A DNA stretch of 24,272 nucleotides from an uncultured Muribaculaceae bacterium (lineage in GTDB: Bacteria; Bacteroidota; Bacteroidia; Bacteroidales; Muribaculaceae): the NCBI GenBank assembly GCA_910578035.1, contig CAJTOB010000046.1, positions 1 through 24,272 of the forward strand, read 5' to 3'. This document shows positions 22,926 through 24,272 of this stretch, one piece after another. Position 1 is the first letter of the stretch, and the number at the start of each line of letters is the position of its first letter. The notes beneath the pieces are model-generated. The model had not been told where the DNA came from. It saw nothing but the letters and a program-made list of their open reading frames with translations, and made no database searches. A program made the translations under genes and the position numbers.

Positions 22926-23114
22926 ATGTCTGTTTTCAAAACCGAAGACCAGCGCGAAGTCGCTGTTCTTTCGAAACTCGAAAAGCAAATAGAACGTCGC
23001 GAAAGAATCCACCGTTTCCTCATCGGAGGTCTCAGCGGACTGCTTGTTCTTTCGCTTGCTGCCCATGTCGCCTGCCATTTCAGCGAGGGTAAGCGCAAGC
23101 GGCGCATATTCTGA
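22926..23114 (+). CDS. Small single-pass membrane protein, 62 aa
   Basis: I do not recognise a family. The protein starts at ATG 22926 (MSVFKTEDQREVAVLSKLEK). A longer frame reaching back to a TTG at 22821 would run through the purH promoter and is rejected. Residues 1-30 are strongly charged and likely helical (EKQIERRERIHR), residues about 31-50 form one hydrophobic membrane helix (FLIGGLSGLLVLSLAAHVAC), and the last residues are very basic (GKRKRRIF). By the positive-inside rule both ends are basic, so topology is unclear. It diverges from purH, has GC content like the core genome and is followed by a perfect terminator hairpin 28 bases after its stop, all of which support a real gene. Confidence 0.65.
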   Translation: MSVFKTEDQREVAVLSKLEKQIERRERIHRFLIGGLSGLLVLSLAAHVACHFSEGKRKRRIF

Positions 23115-23142
23115 CGCGGCGCCCTCTGCGGTTGAATGAAAC

Positions 23143-23174
23143 AACGCCTCTGTTCCGGCCGGAACAGAGGCGTT
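23143..23174. terminator. Bidirectional intrinsic terminator (perfect 32-base palindrome)
   Basis: The stretch is a perfect inverted repeat of 16 pairs centred on GGCC; in practice a 14-base stem (AACGCCTCTGTTCC) with a GGCC loop. Short A and T flanks lie on each side. It separates the converging 62-aa gene (plus) and the secreted protein gene (minus). Confidence 0.85.
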
Positions 23175-23197
23175 TATGGTTTGGCTGATATGGCCGA

Positions 23198-24049
23198 TTA
23201 GTTGTGCATGAATACTTTTTTCACTTCATTGCCCTGACGGCGGATATAAAGGCCTGTGCCGGGATTGGCAACACGCATGCCCTGAAGGTTGAAATATTCA
23301 ACGGGTGCTTCGTTGTCAGCAATGATGCCTTCTATGCCGGAAGAATTGGAAGACGATAGTTTGATATTGTCGATAAACCATCTGCTTTTATCCGTGTCGT
23401 CTGCTTTGTTTCCAGGCCACTGCTCGTCTATGTTGCGGATAGTTATACGGGTCTCTCCATTGATTTCAGCGTCTTTGAGTGAAACAACTGCATTTATCCA
23501 TTCGTAATCGCTGCCAGCCTCGAATTTATGAGTAGGTGCGAGATATTGTTTTTCAATATCACCATTTTTTACAATCACGACCAGCGCAGTGGGATCCCAT
23601 ACTGCTGTTTCGGAATTGCCTCTGCGTTGTGAACACCAGTCGAATGACAATGTGATTTCTTCGCCTTCAGCAGGAACTTTCTCCAATTTAGGAAGTGTTA
23701 TTCCTGTAAAATAGTCTGTAAGGCCGAATTTCAAGTAATTTCGCTGGAGATACGATTGAGCGGCTGGCTTACGAGGGTCTTTGGTTGGAGCGCAACTTAC
23801 AGGGAATTCGTATCCTTTAAACAGAAGAGCATCATAAGTTGATACTTCTTGTCCGTCAATGGTTACCTTGTTTGTACCGAGTTGCTGTGCGGTTGCTTCG
23901 GCGTTGTTTTCGGCAATGGTGTTTCCCGCAGGTTTTTGTGAGGACCACGGTTCGAGCCATTCGAAGTCTTCCTGGAAGTAGACGGTTTCCTGTGCGGCCA
24001 GCGACAGGCCGGCAGCGGCTGCGAGAATTGTGAGTAGAGTTTTCTTCAT
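23198..24049 (-). CDS. Secreted protein with T9SS-like C-terminal sorting tail, 283 aa
   Basis: Residues 1-19 are a Sec signal peptide (MKKTLLTILAAAAGLSLAAQ boundary). The mature part opens with YFQEDFEWLEPWSS and then shows beta-rich segments such as EITLSFDWCSQRRGN and SRWFIDNIKLSSSN, reminiscent of the jelly-roll modules in Bacteroidetes surface proteins that begin with an EDFE motif. The last 35 residues (EYFNLQGMRVANPGTGLYIRRQG, ending VKKVFMHN) resemble the short type A sorting domains used by the type IX secretion system. This suggests export across the outer membrane and surface attachment, though similar tails occur in species whose T9SS is uncertain. No catalytic motif is visible, so binding or structural roles are more likely than enzymatic ones. 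It has its own good promoter and no neighbour on the same strand within the window upstream. Confidence 0.8.
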   Translation of the reverse strand: MKKTLLTILAAAAGLSLAAQETVYFQEDFEWLEPWSSQKPAGNTIAENNAEATAQQLGTNKVTIDGQEVSTYDALLFKGYEFPVSCAPTKDPRKPAAQSYLQRNYLKFGLTDYFTGITLPKLEKVPAEGEEITLSFDWCSQRRGNSETAVWDPTALVVIVKNGDIEKQYLAPTHKFEAGSDYEWINAVVSLKDAEINGETRITIRNIDEQWPGNKADDTDKSRWFIDNIKLSSSNSSGIEGIIADNEAPVEYFNLQGMRVANPGTGLYIRRQGNEVKKVFMHN

Positions 24050-24117
24050 AGATTTTTGGATTAGATTAGTAATTTAAGGTCGATTAGGTGGTTTCGATTG
24101 TATTTCGTTCCACTTTG

Positions 24118-24148
24118 CAAATGTAAGTATCGACTTTCAATTATGCAA
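24118..24148 (-). promoter_or_regulatory. Promoter of the secreted-protein gene (TTG-N20-TACATTTG)
   Basis: On the minus strand TTG (24148-24146) is followed after 20 bases by TACATTTG (24125-24118), a textbook Bacteroidetes -33/-7 pair. Transcription would begin near 24112, giving a leader of about 60 bases. Confidence 0.65.
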
Positions 24149-24272
24149 TAAAAATCCAAAGAATATTGCGAAAAAATGGTATTTCGCCGCTATTTCGCTG
24201 CCGTATGCCCGTGAAACTAAGAGGTTGTTTAATAACATATGTGAAAACACAGGTTGGTGTATTTTTGCTTAA

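Noticed and set aside
24215..24272. Possible end of an insertion sequence or outward promoter at the right edge (AGGTTGTTTAATAA, TATTTTTG)
   Set aside because: No inverted partner, target duplication or transposase lies in the window, and the TATTTTTG lacks a properly spaced -33 element. More sequence would be needed to judge.

Overview
The window looks like a chromosomal segment from a gut-type Bacteroidales bacterium, probably Muribaculaceae or a close relative. Four observations point there. The purH-mreB-mreC-mreD-mrdA-rodA order is typical of the order. Several genes carry Bacteroidetes-type promoters (TTG about 20 bases before TAnnTTTG) and there is little Shine-Dalgarno signal. Lipoproteins are abundant, one with a Bacteroidetes surface-export-like signal after its cysteine. 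The last gene ends in a tail resembling type IX secretion sorting domains. The genus is an inference; no rRNA or tRNA gene is visible.

Layout. Positions 1-1500 are strongly AT-rich and hold three minus-strand genes: a small unknown protein, a secreted protein with two copies of a short repeat, and an XRE-type regulator. This looks like the edge of an accessory island. From 1660 the sequence becomes GC-richer, with recR and a GNAT acetyltransferase overlapping by four bases, then a clostripain-type (C11) lipoprotein peptidase abutting an MscS channel, then a prolyl oligopeptidase lipoprotein overlapping a BamE/SmpA-like lipoprotein. All of these read on the plus strand and end at a strong two-way terminator (8340-8396).

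Positions 8406-13286 (minus) encode a 1626-residue protein that joins a DEDDh exonuclease, a RecQ-type SF2 helicase and a UvrD-type SF1 helicase. Its DNA is AT-richer than the flanking housekeeping genes. Next come a flavodoxin (minus) and an inner-membrane-anchored OmpA-domain protein (plus).

Positions 14932-22804 (minus) are the cell-shape and cell-wall elongation cluster, read from purH downstream: purH, a four-helix-bundle (S23/IVP) gene, mreB, mreC, mreD, mrdA (PBP2) and rodA. MreBCD, PBP2 and RodA together form the elongasome. mreB and mreC start with GTG and mrdA with TTG. Three AT-rich repeat-bearing spacers lie inside the cluster. The right end holds a 62-residue membrane protein (plus) and a secreted protein with a sorting-like tail (minus).

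No gene-free stretch exceeds 300 bases; the longest are 1434-1659 and 24050-24272. The most unusual object is the exonuclease-RecQ-UvrD fusion. Most of the rest is ordinary Bacteroidales core genome. No CRISPR array, intact insertion sequence or RNA gene was seen.
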